Below, piece by piece: positions 63,560 to 64,000 of a DNA stretch of 64,000 bases (the first letter of the stretch is position 1; each line of letters starts with the position of its first letter). A model generated the notes under the pieces. The model did no database searches and was not told the origin of the DNA. It was given only the letters and a program-made list of their open reading frames with translations. Source of the DNA: Cinclus cinclus (Eukaryota > Chordata > Aves > Passeriformes > Cinclidae); NCBI RefSeq assembly GCF_963662255.1, contig NC_085047.1, positions 105,394,181 to 105,458,180 on the forward strand. The letters are read 5' to 3'. The translations under genes were made by a program, and so were the position numbers.

Positions 63560-64000
63560 TTCACAGATAATATTGCAGAGTAACAAATTTGGCACTCCAG
63601 GTCTGGCCACGTGAGAACTCCAATGATCACAAATGCACAAATAGGGTGGTAGTGACACAAAAACTCTGGCCATGTTTACAGTCCCAGATGCACAAATAAC
63701 ATGAGTTACCCTATAAGCCTGGGCACATTCATTAAGATTCCAGATTCACAAATACTGCAATTTATTGATTGGTGTGACAGGATTAGGTTCAGAAATTGCA
63801 ATTGTTAAGTCCACTGATATCAGAAATCATAAGCAATAATATTACTGCAGAATAAGAGTTATCCAATAAGCATTCTTGTGTGAGAGGAGACGGGTACATC
63901 CTTTTGACCTCCAGAATGAAGTACACTCTCCTCTGACCTTCCTCACCCTTTGAATTCCCCTTGAATTACATTCATATTATTTTCATTGAGAGTGGTGAGA
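63560..64000 (-). mobile_element. Possible LTR-like element with degenerate internal repeats
   Basis: Read on the minus strand, an AATAAA (63766-63761) is followed by TTGCAGTATTTGTGAATCTG, which resembles the R-U5 part of avian LTRs. Three degenerate repeats continue towards 63602. The upstream part (63780-64000) would be U3 and may extend beyond the window. No terminal TG/CA pair or target duplication could be fixed. Confidence 0.33.
63602..63758 (-). repeat. Three degenerate tandem repeats
   Basis: Units at 63602-63645, 63665-63703 and 63718-63758 share, on the plus strand, CTGGCCA (CTGGGCA in the third) at the start and an AGATGCACAAATA-like core 25-30 bases later (GATCACAAATGCACAAATA, CAGATGCACAAATA, CAGATTCACAAATA). 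Confidence 0.7.

Noticed and set aside
1..64000. CRISPR arrays, operons, prophage or bacterial mobile systems
   Set aside because: No regularly spaced direct repeats, no dense coding and no ribosome-binding-site context; the repeats are avian CR1 and LTRs.

Overview
This window reads as vertebrate nuclear DNA, and specifically bird DNA. It is AT-rich and has no dense coding strand and no ribosome binding sites or operons. Almost everything identifiable is a dispersed repeat of avian type: seven CR1 LINE fragments, a solo LTR of the avian ERVK type, a solo LTR of ERVL type with a perfect 5-bp target duplication, and a second, longer LTR-like block followed by a retroviral primer-binding site. 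The LTR types make me lean towards a songbird, but that is an impression and not a proof.

Layout. 1-12.5 kb: AT-rich DNA with an internal CR1 ORF2 fragment (3.0-3.5 kb, minus), a short CR1 3' end (5.6 kb, plus), small microsatellites and one G-quadruplex-like G tract (9.6 kb). 12.5-14.05 kb: an LTR-like block containing a compact CpG island and a polyadenylation signal, followed by an 18-nt site complementary to the 3' end of tRNA-Gly. 16.86-17.57 kb: the ERVL-type solo LTR (minus). 27.88-28.44 kb: the ERVK-type solo LTR (plus). 32.4-33.5 kb: an unclassified LTR-like segment. 36.8-37.8 kb: a CR1 copy that keeps its endonuclease end and 3' end but has lost the reverse transcriptase between them. 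46.0-50.9 kb: three more CR1 3' ends, one with a 32-bp internal triplication. 55.5 kb: an uninterrupted run of 59 A. 62.2 kb: a last CR1 3' end. 63.6-64 kb: an LTR-like segment with three degenerate repeats, probably running off the window.

Genes. I find no protein-coding exon or RNA gene that I can defend. Most open frames over 100 codons lie in GC-rich LTR DNA, are antisense to CR1, or look like chance. The only frames I would keep on a watch list are a lysine-rich 141-codon frame on the minus strand near 1.1-1.5 kb and a short frame ending at a splice-donor-like site near 59.3 kb; both are weak. The window is best described as intergenic or deep intronic sequence shaped by CR1 and endogenous retrovirus insertions. 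I found no undescribed multi-gene system here.
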